Origin: Miltoncostaea sp036826475 | GTDB lineage: Bacteria > Actinomycetota > Thermoleophilia > Miltoncostaeales > Miltoncostaeaceae | Direction: 5' to 3' | Assembly: GCA_036826475.1 (NCBI GenBank) | Contig: DAISWG010000011.1 | Location: 1-64,000 of the forward strand | Length of the DNA stretch: 64,000 nucleotides | Part shown: one piece after another, positions 44,368 to 52,951 of the stretch | How positions within the stretch are numbered: the stretch's first letter is position 1 | Layout: the number at the start of each line of letters is the position of its first letter | Position numbers and translations under genes: made by a program | The notes under the pieces: generated by a model | Database searches by the model: none | Told to the model about the DNA's origin: nothing | The model's input: the letters and a program-made list of their open reading frames with translations, nothing else

Positions 44368-45089
44368 GCCATCGCCTCCTCGGTCTCGGCCACCAGGTCG
44401 AGGAACGCGTCCTCGATGGCGTCGGTGCCGGTGCGCTCGCGCAGCGCGTCCGGCGTGCCGGTGGCGATGATGCGGCCGTCGCGCATCAGCACGAGGCCCT
44501 CGCAGCGGTCGGCCTCGTCCATGACGTGGCTCGACACCAGCAGGGTGGTGCCGCCGTCGGCCAGGGTCTGGAACAGCTCCCACAGGTCGTGCCGCAGCAC
44601 GGGGTCCAGGCCGACGGTCGGCTCGTCCAGCACCAGCAGGCCGGGCCGGCCGAGCAGCGCGGCGGCGAGCGACACCCGCACCCGCTGGCCGCCGGAGAGG
44701 CGGGCGGCGGGACGGTCGGCCCACCGGCCGAGGTCGACCGCGGCGACCACCTGGTCGACCTGGCCGGCCGGCGCGCCGATGAGGCGGCCGAAGTAGCGCA
44801 GGTTCTCGCGGACGGTCAGGTCGAGGTAGACCGAGGGGGTCTGCGGGACGTAGCCGATCTCGCGCCGCAGGGCGGCGGAGCCGGCGGGGGCGCCGAGCAC
44901 GGTGACGGTGCCGGACGCGACGATCTGGATCCCCACGATCGCGCGCATCAGGGTGGACTTGCCGCACCCGGACGGGCCCAGCAGCCCGATGATGCTCCCG
45001 CGGGGGACGTCGAGCGAGATCCCGTGGAGCACGGGGTCGCCGCCCCTTGTGACGCGGAGGTCACGGACCTCCACGGCGTTGCCGGTCAT
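44364..45089 (-). CDS. ABC transporter ATP-binding protein (DrrA/CcmA-like)
   Basis: 241 residues from ATG 45089 with AAGGAGG upstream. Walker A GPSGCGKST, signature LSGGQRVRVSLAAAL, Walker B LLVLDEPTVGLDP and switch His in SSHVMDEADR are all intact. It pairs with the ABC-2 permease. The promoter element at 45188-45217 also occurs before the PAP2-MMPL-NDH-2 operon, so both operons may answer the same regulator. Confidence 0.92.
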   Translation of the reverse strand: MTGNAVEVRDLRVTRGGDPVLHGISLDVPRGSIIGLLGPSGCGKSTLMRAIVGIQIVASGTVTVLGAPAGSAALRREIGYVPQTPSVYLDLTVRENLRYFGRLIGAPAGQVDQVVAAVDLGRWADRPAARLSGGQRVRVSLAAALLGRPGLLVLDEPTVGLDPVLRHDLWELFQTLADGGTTLLVSSHVMDEADRCEGLVLMRDGRIIATGTPDALRERTGTDAIEDAFLDLVAETEEAMA

Positions 45090-45187
45090 GCTGCCTCCTT
45101 CGTGACGCCGGCCGGGGCCGGTCGGTCGGGGTCGTTGCTGTCGGGTCCACCCTGGCCCGGCGGCGCAGGCCATCGCCTCGGGTGTTG

Positions 45188-45217
45188 TCACCTAGGCGGT
45201 GCGGTTGGGTGATCCGC
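45188..45217 (-). promoter_or_regulatory. 30-bp promoter element shared with 49543-49572 (upstream of ABC operon)
   Basis: 25 of 30 bases match the second copy, including CCTAGG and GGTTSGGTGATC (plus-strand reading). On the minus strand the element reads GATCACCSAACCGS...CCTAGG, with a possible -10 TAGGTG at 45194-45189. It overlaps the 3' end of the NDH-2 gene, whose TAG stop is part of CCTAGG. Confidence 0.55.
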
Positions 45218-46532
45218 CCGCCGGGTCGCCGAGGGGCTGGGGATGCCCCAGTGAGCCGAGCTGGGTGATGTCCCACGGGAAGACCGCCGAGGCGGCCCAG
45301 TCGGCGGCCACGCGCATGCGCCGGCGGCGCAGCGGCAGGCGGTTGAGGTGGTACGTCCGGGCCATCAGCCAGGCGGGGAACCCGCGCAGGTGGAGGCCGG
45401 CGACCTCGGCGATCGCGCTGTGGCGCCCGAGGAGCGCCATCTGGCCCCGCGTGCGGTAGGCGTACGGCAGCGGCGGCCGGCCGCGCCGCTCCCGGCGGAT
45501 GTTCCGCGCGAGGCGCCGGGCCTGGCGCAGGGCGTGCTGGCAGGTGGGCGGGTCGATCGCCGCGGGCGTCGCGGCGTTGGGGACGCGGGCGGCGTCGCCG
45601 AGGGCGTGGATGCGCTCGCGGCCCTCCACCCGCAGGAACCGGTCGACCACGATCCGGCCGGTCTCGTCCACCGGCAGGCCCAGGGCGGCGCCGAGGCCGC
45701 TCGGGGCGACGCCGGCCGACCAGACGAGCGTCTCGGTGGCCACGTCGGTGCCGTCGGAGAGGACGGCCCGGCCGCCCTCGGCGGACAGGAGCCGCGCGCC
45801 GGTGTGGATCTCGATCCCCCGGCGCGTCAACTGGCGCGTCGCGTACTCGCCGAGCCGGCCGGGCACGGACGCCAGGATCCGCGGGGCGGCGTCGGCCAGG
45901 ATCCAGCGCTGGCGGGCCCCCGCCAGCCGGGGATACGAGCGGAGCGCGTGCTGCACCAGCTCGTGGAGCTGGGCCACCGCCTCCACGCCGGCGTACCCGC
46001 CGCCGACGAACACGAAGGTCAGGTGGCGGTCGCGGTCGTCGGGCGGCGCGGCGTCGGCCTGGTCGAGGCGGTGGAGCACCGTGTTGCGCAGGTGCACCGC
46101 GTCCTCGATCGTCTTGAAGCCGACGGCCCGCTCGGCCAGGCCGGGCACCGGCAGCGACCGGGAACCGGCGCCGGGCGACAGGACCAGCCGGTCGTACGCG
46201 ACGTCCACCGTGCCGGTGTCCGTCACCACGGTCAGCACCCGCGCGTCCTCGTCCAGGCCCGCGGCGGCGCCGAGGATCAGGTCGGCGTGGGGGCACATCT
46301 GCCGCAGGGGCATCACGACGTGCCGGGGCTCGACCGTCCCCGCCGCCACGTCCGGCAGCAGCGGGGTGTAGAGCATGAAGTTCTCGGGGGAGACGATGGT
46401 GGCCCCCGCCCGCCCGGCCATGCGGGCGAGCGAGGCGCCGGCGAAGCCGCCGCCCACGATGAGGAGGCCGCCCCGGGCGGGGCGCGCATCCGTGCGCGCC
46501 CGCTCGGGGGATGCCGTCATGACGGCGTTCAC
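45192..46532 (-). CDS. type II NADH dehydrogenase (FAD/NAD(P)-binding)
   Basis: 446 residues from GTG 46532, which overlaps the MMPL stop (GTGA); ATG 46520 is an alternative. Two Rossmann motifs are visible: LLIVGGGFAGASLAR for FAD and FVFVGGGYAGVEAVAQL for NADH, and the C-terminal HALGDAARV. The AYRTRGQMALLGRHSAIAEVAGLHLRGFPAWLMARTYHL segment resembles the NDH-2 membrane-binding tail. It would pass electrons from NADH to quinone without pumping. Last gene of the PAP2-MMPL operon. Confidence 0.85.
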   Translation of the reverse strand: MNAVMTASPERARTDARPARGGLLIVGGGFAGASLARMAGRAGATIVSPENFMLYTPLLPDVAAGTVEPRHVVMPLRQMCPHADLILGAAAGLDEDARVLTVVTDTGTVDVAYDRLVLSPGAGSRSLPVPGLAERAVGFKTIEDAVHLRNTVLHRLDQADAAPPDDRDRHLTFVFVGGGYAGVEAVAQLHELVQHALRSYPRLAGARQRWILADAAPRILASVPGRLGEYATRQLTRRGIEIHTGARLLSAEGGRAVLSDGTDVATETLVWSAGVAPSGLGAALGLPVDETGRIVVDRFLRVEGRERIHALGDAARVPNAATPAAIDPPTCQHALRQARRLARNIRRERRGRPPLPYAYRTRGQMALLGRHSAIAEVAGLHLRGFPAWLMARTYHLNRLPLRRRRMRVAADWAASAVFPWDITQLGSLGHPQPLGDPAGGSPNRTA

Positions 46533-48742
46533 GACGCCGCTCCGGCGGGGACCCGCTCCGGCTGCTCGGCCGGCTCGGGGTGGTCGGTCGCGGCCGGCTC
46601 CTCGACCTCGTCCTCCTCGTCGGGGGGCTCGATGGTGAGGTTCGGCAGCACCCGGTCCAGCCACTTCGGGATGTACCAGGCGCGGCGGCCGAGCAGGTGC
46701 ATGATGGCCGGGACCATCAGCATCCGGATGATCAGGGCGTCCACCAGGATCGCGACGCCCAGGCCGAGGCCGAACGACTTGACGGTGCGGTCGTCGCTGA
46801 GCAGGAAGGCCCAGAAGACGACGCCCATGATGATCGCGGCGGCCACGATGACGCGGCCGACGCCCTTCACGCCGCGGGTGATGGACCCGTGCGCGTCGCC
46901 GTCCTTCACGTACTCCTCACGGATGCGGGAGGCCAGGAAGACCTCGTAGTCCATCGCCAGGCCGAACAGGATCGACAGGACGATCACCGGGAGGAACGAG
47001 GCGGTCGGGCCGGTGGTGTCCAGGCCCGTGAGGCCCTGCAGCCAGCCCCACTGGAACACGGCGACCAGGGCGCCGAAGGCGGCGAGCGCCGACAGCAGCG
47101 TGGTGACCGCGGCCTTCAGGGCGACGACGACGGAGCGGAACGCCATCGTCATGAGCAGGAAGATCACGCCAATGACGAAGGCCAGGAACAGCGGGACGCT
47201 GCTGATGATCTTCGAGGCGACGTCCTCGTTGGAGGCCGTCTCGCCGCCGACGTGCGCGGTGGCGGTGGAGCCCGCCAGGGTCGCCGGGATCACGGTGTCG
47301 CGCAGGGTGTGCACGAGGTCGGCGGTCTCGGACGACTGCGGGGCGGTGGTCGGGATCACGGCGATCTGGGCGGTGTCGCCGGCCTGGTTGATCGAGGGCT
47401 CGGCGACGGCGGCCACGCCGTCGGTGGTGGCGAACGCGGCGGCCAGGTCCGCGGTGGCCTGGGCGTCGCTGCCCTGGTCCACGGCCACCAGCAGCGGGCC
47501 GTTGAAGCCGGCGCCGAAGCCCTCGGCCAGCAGGTCGTACGCCTTGCGGGTGGTGGTGTCGGGCGGGTTGGTGCCGGCGTCCGCGGTGCCCATGTTCAGG
47601 CTCAGGACCGGGATCGCCATGGTCAGGACCACGGCCAGGGTGGCCACCAGGACGGTCTTCGGGCGGCGCTCGACGAAGTTCGCGACGCGGGAGATGCCCC
47701 GGTTCGGCTTCGGCGGGCGCTGCGTGCGGGCCCACGGCATCCGCAGGCGGTCGATCTTGTGGCCGACCTTGGAGAGCATGGCCGGCATGAGCGTCACGGC
47801 GGTGGCGACGGCGACCAGCACGGCCAGCGCGGTGCCGTAGCCCATCTTCGCGACGAACGGGATCCCCACGAGCGCCAGGCCCGAGATCGAGATCGCCACG
47901 GTGGCGCCGGCGAACACGACGGCCCGGCCGGCGGTGGAGCCCGCGACGGTCGCGGCCTCGCGGGGGTGGCGGCCCTTCGCCAGCTCCTGGCGGAACCGCA
48001 TGACGATGAACAGCGAGTAGTCGATCGCCACGCCCAGGCCGATCATCACGGCCAGGATCGGGGTGGTGGTGTTGAAGTCGGTGAACGCCGCGGCGATGGT
48101 CAGCAGCGACATCGCGGTGCCGATGGCGACGATCGCCAGGGTCATGGGCAGCGCCATCGCGACGGCGGTGCCGAGCACGATGAGCAGCACGATGATGGCG
48201 GCGGCGAAGCCGAGGACCTCGCTGGTCTGCGACTCGACGGCCTTCGCGCCGATGACGGTGCCGCCGAACTCGACCTGGACGTCGGTGTCGCCGACGGCCG
48301 CGCGGACGTCGTCCTCGACGGCCTCGATCTGCGCGTTGTCGAGCTCCCGGGCGGGACGGTCGAACTGGGCCTCGACGAAGCCGATGGTCCCGTCCTCGGA
48401 CAGGGCGCCGCCCTGGCCGGCGTACGGGTCGCCCACGGCGATGACGCCGGGGATCTCGGCCAGCGCGTGCTGGGCGGACTCGACGGCCTGGCGGCCCTCC
48501 GAGGTGTTCAGTCCCTCGTCGTACGAGAAGACGACGCGGGCGGAATCACCGGCCCGCTCCGGGAAGCGCTCGGTCAGGAGGTCGACGGCCTCCTGCGAGT
48601 CGGAGCCCGGGATGGTGCTGTTGTTGACCAGCTTGCCGCCGAACGCCGAGGCGCTGGCGAAGATCACGAGGACGAGGGCGATCCAGATGCCGATCGTCCT
48701 CCACGGGTGGGTTGCGCACGAGCGCACGAGCCGGGTGAGCAC
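46529..48742 (-). CDS. MMPL/RND family transporter
   Basis: 737 residues from GTG 48742 with GGAAGGGA upstream. Twelve membrane segments fall in two halves, each with a large extracytoplasmic loop. The proton-relay region GLGVAIDYSLFIVMRFRQEL and its second-half equivalent LFGLAMDYEVFLASRIREEY carry the paired Asp/Tyr of MMPL proteins. These exporters carry lipids or siderophores to the envelope. The acidic C-terminal tail (about 705-737) is cytoplasmic. PAP2 precedes it by two bases. Confidence 0.92.
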   Translation of the reverse strand: MLTRLVRSCATHPWRTIGIWIALVLVIFASASAFGGKLVNNSTIPGSDSQEAVDLLTERFPERAGDSARVVFSYDEGLNTSEGRQAVESAQHALAEIPGVIAVGDPYAGQGGALSEDGTIGFVEAQFDRPARELDNAQIEAVEDDVRAAVGDTDVQVEFGGTVIGAKAVESQTSEVLGFAAAIIVLLIVLGTAVAMALPMTLAIVAIGTAMSLLTIAAAFTDFNTTTPILAVMIGLGVAIDYSLFIVMRFRQELAKGRHPREAATVAGSTAGRAVVFAGATVAISISGLALVGIPFVAKMGYGTALAVLVAVATAVTLMPAMLSKVGHKIDRLRMPWARTQRPPKPNRGISRVANFVERRPKTVLVATLAVVLTMAIPVLSLNMGTADAGTNPPDTTTRKAYDLLAEGFGAGFNGPLLVAVDQGSDAQATADLAAAFATTDGVAAVAEPSINQAGDTAQIAVIPTTAPQSSETADLVHTLRDTVIPATLAGSTATAHVGGETASNEDVASKIISSVPLFLAFVIGVIFLLMTMAFRSVVVALKAAVTTLLSALAAFGALVAVFQWGWLQGLTGLDTTGPTASFLPVIVLSILFGLAMDYEVFLASRIREEYVKDGDAHGSITRGVKGVGRVIVAAAIIMGVVFWAFLLSDDRTVKSFGLGLGVAILVDALIIRMLMVPAIMHLLGRRAWYIPKWLDRVLPNLTIEPPDEEDEVEEPAATDHPEPAEQPERVPAGAAS

Positions 48743-48744
48743 GG

Positions 48745-49497
48745 TCAGTCCCTTCCGATGGGGATGAGGCGGCCCGTGCGACGGACCGCCGTGATGAGGA
48801 GGAGGGCCGCGCCGACGACGGTGGCGCCGGCGGCGGCGTCCAGGAGGTAGTGGTTGCCGGTCGCCACGACCGTGAGGGTCATGACGGCCGGGTGCGCGGC
48901 GAAGAACGCGCGCAGGGGGCGCGACCGGGCGGCGCGGAACCCCGCGACGCCGATCAGCAGCGACCAGCCGACGTGCATGCTCGGCATCGCCGCGTAGGGG
49001 TTGAAGCTGATGCCCATGAACGAGCCCTCGTCGTGGCCGCCCGACAGGCCGACGGTGTCGGCGATGCCGAGGCCCTCGACGAGGCGCGGCGGCGCCATCG
49101 GCAGGAGCACGTGGATCGCTCCCGCGATGGCGACCGACACGAACAGCGCGGTCCTCAGCCACCGGTAGGTGGCGCGGTCCGCGGCGGCGAGCCAGACCAG
49201 GGCGACCCCGACCAGGGGGCCGAACCCGAGCATGTAGTAGAGGGACAGGAGATCGACGACGGGGCTGAACCAGTCCTGGATGCGCGCCTCCTGGAAGATC
49301 CCGAGGGCGCGCTCCACGTCGATCAGCCCGTGCGCGTTGGACATCGCGGTCGGCTCGGCGCCGATCGCGAATCCGCGGATGGCGAGGTAGGCCCCGTAGA
49401 AGGCGACCCACATCAGCAGCTCGCCCGCGATGAAGGCGGTGAGCCGCACGACCCGTGAGCCGGGCCGGGGGAGTGCGATTGCGCGGGCGTCGATCAC
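48745..49497 (-). CDS. PAP2 superfamily phosphatase (AUR1-like)
   Basis: 250 residues from GTG 49497; ATG 49533 in frame would add 12. Six or so hydrophobic segments; the phosphatase motifs are AMPSMHVGWS (Ser-Met-His) and ATGNHYLLDAAAG (His and Asp). It probably acts on a lipid phosphate or makes a phospholipid-linked head group, as inositol phosphorylceramide synthases do. Lipid processing plus MMPL export suggests an envelope-lipid operon, which is inference. Confidence 0.87.
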   Translation of the reverse strand: MIDARAIALPRPGSRVVRLTAFIAGELLMWVAFYGAYLAIRGFAIGAEPTAMSNAHGLIDVERALGIFQEARIQDWFSPVVDLLSLYYMLGFGPLVGVALVWLAAADRATYRWLRTALFVSVAIAGAIHVLLPMAPPRLVEGLGIADTVGLSGGHDEGSFMGISFNPYAAMPSMHVGWSLLIGVAGFRAARSRPLRAFFAAHPAVMTLTVVATGNHYLLDAAAGATVVGAALLLITAVRRTGRLIPIGRD

Positions 49498-49542
49498 GCC
49501 GCCACCCTGGCCCGGCTCCCCCGGGGGTCGCATCGCGTGATC

Positions 49543-49572
49543 TCGCCTAGGTGGTCCGGTTCGGTGATCGGC
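49543..49572 (-). promoter_or_regulatory. 30-bp promoter element shared with 45188-45217 (upstream of PAP2 operon)
   Basis: Matches the copy before the ABC operon at 25 of 30 positions. A possible minus-strand -10 is TAGGCG at 49552-49547. The divergent LuxR gene begins 56 bp beyond, so the regulator gene and this operon share the gap. Confidence 0.55.
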
Positions 49573-49614
49573 GGGATCGGCGATCCGGGGTGGTCCCGGG
49601 CATCCCGCGGGTCA

Positions 49615-49620
49615 TACGAT
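49615..49620 (+). promoter_or_regulatory. -10 box (TACGAT) of leaderless LuxR gene 1
   Basis: TACGAT is followed by seven bases and GTG 49628, with no Shine-Dalgarno. The second LuxR gene has an identical TACGAT six bases before its ATG. Confidence 0.6.
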
Positions 49621-49627
49621 CGCCGCC

Positions 49628-52342
49628 GTGCTCCATGGTCGCGATGCCGAGCGCGACGCCATCGGCGCGCTCCTCGAGGGGGCGCGGTCCGCACGCAGCG
49701 CCGCGCTGGTGATCCGCGGCGAGGCGGGGGTCGGCAAGACCGCGCTGATGGACGACACGCGCGAGCGGGCCTCCGACATGCGGGTGCTCGCGACCCGCGG
49801 CATCGAGTCGGAGGCCGAGCTCGCGTACGCCGGCCTCCACGGCCTGCTGCGCCCCGCCCTCGACCGCCTGGACGGCCTGCCCGAGCCGCAGGCGCGCGCG
49901 CTCGGCGCCGCGCTGGGGATGGCGGAGGGCGAGGGCCGCGAGCGCTTCCTGGTCTACTCCGCCTGCCTGACCCTGCTCTCGGACCTGGCGGAGCGGCGGC
50001 CGGTGCTGTGCCTCGTCGACGACGCCCACTGGCTGGACGCCGCCTCGTCGGAGGCCCTCCAGTTCGTCGCCCGGCGTCTCGGATCCGAGGGGATCGTGCT
50101 GCTGTTCGGGGCGCGGGAGGGCGACGTGCGCCGCTTCCCCGGCGACGGCATCGACTCGCTGACGCTCGGCGGGCTCGGCGACGACGCCGCCCGCGCGGTG
50201 GTGGCGGAGGCGGCCGGCGACGTGAGCCCGGCGGTGCGGGAGCGGCTGGTCGAATACGCCCGCGGCAACGCGCTCGCCCTGGTGGAGATGCCGGCGGCGA
50301 TGACCGCGGGGCAGCTCGCCGGAGCGGAGCCCCTCCCCGACGCCCTACCGATGACCCGGCAGCTCGAGGCCGCCTTCGCCAGCCGCGTCGCCCGGCTCTC
50401 CCCGCCCACCGAGACGCTGCTGCTGGTCGCCGCCGCCGACGACTCCCAGGAGCTCGGGGTGGTGACGCGGGCGGCGGAGGCGCTCGGCGCGGACGTCGAC
50501 GCGCTGGACGCCGCGGAGCGCAGCGGCCTGCTGGAGGTGCGCGGCACGCGCCTGGCCTTCCGCCACCCGCTGGTGCGCTCGGCGGTCTACGGGGCGGCGA
50601 CGTCGGGCGAGCGGCGGGCCGCGCACCTGGCGCTCGCCGCGGCGCTCGACGACGACCCGTCGCGGGCCGACCACCGGGCGTGGCACCTCGCCGCGGGGGC
50701 CCTGGGCGAGGACGAAGGGGCGCTGCGCGAGCTGGAGGCCGCCGCCCGGCGTGCCGAGGAGCGCGGCGCCCACCAGGCGGCCGCACGGGCGTGGACGCGC
50801 GCCGCCGAGCTCACGCCCGGCGGGCCGGACCGCGCGGCCCGGCTCACCCACGCGGCGCGCGCGCTGAGCCTCGGCGGCCGCGACGCCGAGGCGCTGGCGA
50901 CGGCCGACGCCGTGGAGACGCGCGACGCCGACCCGCACATGCGGGCGGTGCTCGCCCGGGTCCGCGGAGGGGCGGCCTGGCGCATCGGCTCACCCGCCGA
51001 GGCGGTGCCGGAGCTGGTGCGGGTCGCGGCGGAGCTGGCCGACGCCGAGCCCGACGTCGCCGTGGAGTTGCTCATGTACGCCGCCGCGTCGGCCTGGTAC
51101 GCAGCCGACGCCGGCCCGGCGGCCGACATCGGCGCCGCGATCGACGGCATCGCGAAGGATGGGCTGTCGCCGACGTCGCGCGCCCTCGCGGACGCGGTCC
51201 GGGGGTTCATCGCCACCCTCGCCGGCGACCCCGGGCGGGCGGCGCCCGCGCTCCGCCGGACGGTGGCGTGGGGCCGGGGGTCCGACGACGCCCGGCACGT
51301 GCTCTGGGCGTCCGGCGCCGCCGTCTGGCTCGGCGATCCCGACACGTTCGAGGAGCTGCTGGTGCGCGGCGCCGAGCTCGCGCGCCCCCGCGGCGAGCTC
51401 GCGTCCCTGGCGGAGGCGCTCGCCATCCTCGCGATCCACCGGGCCGTGTTCGCCCAGCGCTACGCCGACGCCGCCGGGCCCGCCGAGGAGGCCGCCGCGC
51501 TCTCCCGCGAGATCGGCGCGGAGAACTTCGAGGCGATGGCGATGACGGCGCAGGCCGTGGTCGCCGCCGTGACGGGCCGGCCCGAGCGCGCGCGCGAGCT
51601 CGGCGGCGACATCATCGAGCGGTTCCGGCCGCGGATCCAACTGCTCGGCTCGCCGGCGATCTACGCGATGGCGCTCGCCGACATGGGCGAGGGCCGATGG
51701 GAGGACGCCTCCCGGCGTCTGGACGGCACCGCCGATCCCGCGGACCCGGCCGCGGTGACGATGGCGCCCGACCGGATGGAGGCGGCCCTGCTGGCGGGGC
51801 GGCCCGACCAGGTGCGGGACGCCCTCGCGACGTGGGAGGCGCGAGCGGCGTCGCTGCCCGCCGGCCGGCGGCGCCTGGCCGCGATGCGGGCGCTCCTCGC
51901 CGAGGGCGACGAGGCGACGGCCCTGTTCGAGGAGGCGCTCGCCGCCCCCGACGGGTCCCGCCCATTCGACCGTGCGCGGGTGCAGCTCCAGTTCGGCCGG
52001 CACCTGCGGCGCCAGGGGCGGCGGGTGGCCGCGCGGGAGCAGCTCCGGGCGGCGCTCGAGGGCTTCGAGGCGCTCGGGGCGGAGCCGTGGGCCGAGCAGG
52101 CGCGCGCCGAGCTGCGGGCCTCCGGCGAGACCGCGCGGCGGCGGGTCCCGGAGGCGGCGGACGCGCTGACCCCGCAGGAGCGGCAGATCGCGCGCCTGGT
52201 GGCGCAGGGCCTCACCAACAAGGAGGTCGCCGCCCAGCTGTTCCTCTCCCCGCGCACCATCGACGCGCACCTGCGCGGCGTGTTCGCGAAGCTCGGCATC
52301 GACTCCAGGAGGGCGCTCCGGGACATCCCGATCCCCACCTGA
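49628..52342 (+). CDS. LuxR-family regulator with AAA+ ATPase (LAL type), copy 1
   Basis: 904 residues from GTG 49628. Walker A RGEAGVGKTALM (about 32-43), Walker B VLCLVDDAHWL, a long TPR-like helical region (about 330-820), and a C-terminal LuxR HTH (LTPQERQIARLVAQGLTNKEVAAQLFLSPRTIDAHLRGVF). Large ATP-binding LuxR proteins activate transcription in response to a ligand. It is a paralogue of 52952-55723 (same start MLxGRDAERxxIGALL). Targets unknown; the shared inverted repeat at 52353 and others are candidates. Confidence 0.93.
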   Translation: MLHGRDAERDAIGALLEGARSARSAALVIRGEAGVGKTALMDDTRERASDMRVLATRGIESEAELAYAGLHGLLRPALDRLDGLPEPQARALGAALGMAEGEGRERFLVYSACLTLLSDLAERRPVLCLVDDAHWLDAASSEALQFVARRLGSEGIVLLFGAREGDVRRFPGDGIDSLTLGGLGDDAARAVVAEAAGDVSPAVRERLVEYARGNALALVEMPAAMTAGQLAGAEPLPDALPMTRQLEAAFASRVARLSPPTETLLLVAAADDSQELGVVTRAAEALGADVDALDAAERSGLLEVRGTRLAFRHPLVRSAVYGAATSGERRAAHLALAAALDDDPSRADHRAWHLAAGALGEDEGALRELEAAARRAEERGAHQAAARAWTRAAELTPGGPDRAARLTHAARALSLGGRDAEALATADAVETRDADPHMRAVLARVRGGAAWRIGSPAEAVPELVRVAAELADAEPDVAVELLMYAAASAWYAADAGPAADIGAAIDGIAKDGLSPTSRALADAVRGFIATLAGDPGRAAPALRRTVAWGRGSDDARHVLWASGAAVWLGDPDTFEELLVRGAELARPRGELASLAEALAILAIHRAVFAQRYADAAGPAEEAAALSREIGAENFEAMAMTAQAVVAAVTGRPERARELGGDIIERFRPRIQLLGSPAIYAMALADMGEGRWEDASRRLDGTADPADPAAVTMAPDRMEAALLAGRPDQVRDALATWEARAASLPAGRRRLAAMRALLAEGDEATALFEEALAAPDGSRPFDRARVQLQFGRHLRRQGRRVAAREQLRAALEGFEALGAEPWAEQARAELRASGETARRRVPEAADALTPQERQIARLVAQGLTNKEVAAQLFLSPRTIDAHLRGVFAKLGIDSRRALRDIPIPT

Positions 52343-52352
52343 CCGGCGCGAA

Positions 52353-52373
52353 TCGGCAGATGTCGCCGATGCC
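52353..52373. promoter_or_regulatory. inverted repeat TCGGCAG-N3-TCGCCGA (copy 1 of a shared element)
   Basis: Arms match the TCGGCGA-N3-TCGCCGA element at 57494 and 59793 except one base, and the same TGC follows. It lies about 57 bp before the acidic secreted protein gene. Confidence 0.5.
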
Positions 52374-52429
52374 GGTGGCGGGGGCGGCTCCCATGGGGGC
52401 GGCGGCACCCACCCACCAGGAGACCCGCC

Positions 52430-52888
52430 ATGAAGATCTCGGACAAGATGCGCTCGATCCTCGCCGTCACCCTCTGCGGGGGCGCCCTCGCCGGCGGCGC
52501 GGTCATCACCGTCAACGCCCTCGCTTTCGAGGACGCGGAGTCGGCGAAGGCCGACGTCTGTACGAGCCTCGAGGACCTGCGCACCACCATCGTGAGCTAC
52601 CAGGGCCTCAACCCGCTCACGGCCACGAACGACCAGGTCGACGAGGCGTACGACGACATCAGCGGCGCCGTGGACGACCTGGACGAGGAGCTGGACGAGT
52701 GGGTCAACGCGTACGACAACCCGCTCACCGAGGCCTACTGGGACCTCTACTACGCGGTCGAGGACCTCGACGGCGACAACACCGCCGCCGAGAACCTCGC
52801 CGACCTGGAGGACGAGCTCGCCGCCTACCCGGAGGCGTTCCAGGAGACCTTCGACGGCTCCGGCTGCGACATCCCCGACGAGTCCTGA
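52430..52888 (+). CDS. very acidic secreted protein
   Basis: 152 residues. The N-terminus MKISDKMRSILAVTLCGGAL is a signal or anchor segment (about 8-32). After about residue 33 there are some 36 Asp/Glu and only two basic residues in about 120, giving very low pI. Two cysteines (44 and 146) may pair. Helical heptad-like stretches (VDEAYDDISGAVDDLDEEL) are present. Family unknown. ATG 52430 follows AGGAGA. It lies between two paralogous LuxR regulators. Calcium or cationic partner binding is a guess. Confidence 0.75.
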   Translation: MKISDKMRSILAVTLCGGALAGGAVITVNALAFEDAESAKADVCTSLEDLRTTIVSYQGLNPLTATNDQVDEAYDDISGAVDDLDEELDEWVNAYDNPLTEAYWDLYYAVEDLDGDNTAAENLADLEDELAAYPEAFQETFDGSGCDIPDES

Positions 52889-52939
52889 CGGCCCGCGGCC
52901 CGGTCCGGCGGCGCATCGACGCCGCCGGACGGGCCGTCG

Positions 52940-52945
52940 TACGAT
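52940..52945 (+). promoter_or_regulatory. -10 box (TACGAT) of leaderless LuxR gene 2
   Basis: TACGAT is followed by six bases and ATG 52952 with no Shine-Dalgarno, a leaderless arrangement. Confidence 0.6.
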
Positions 52946-52951
52946 CCCGCC

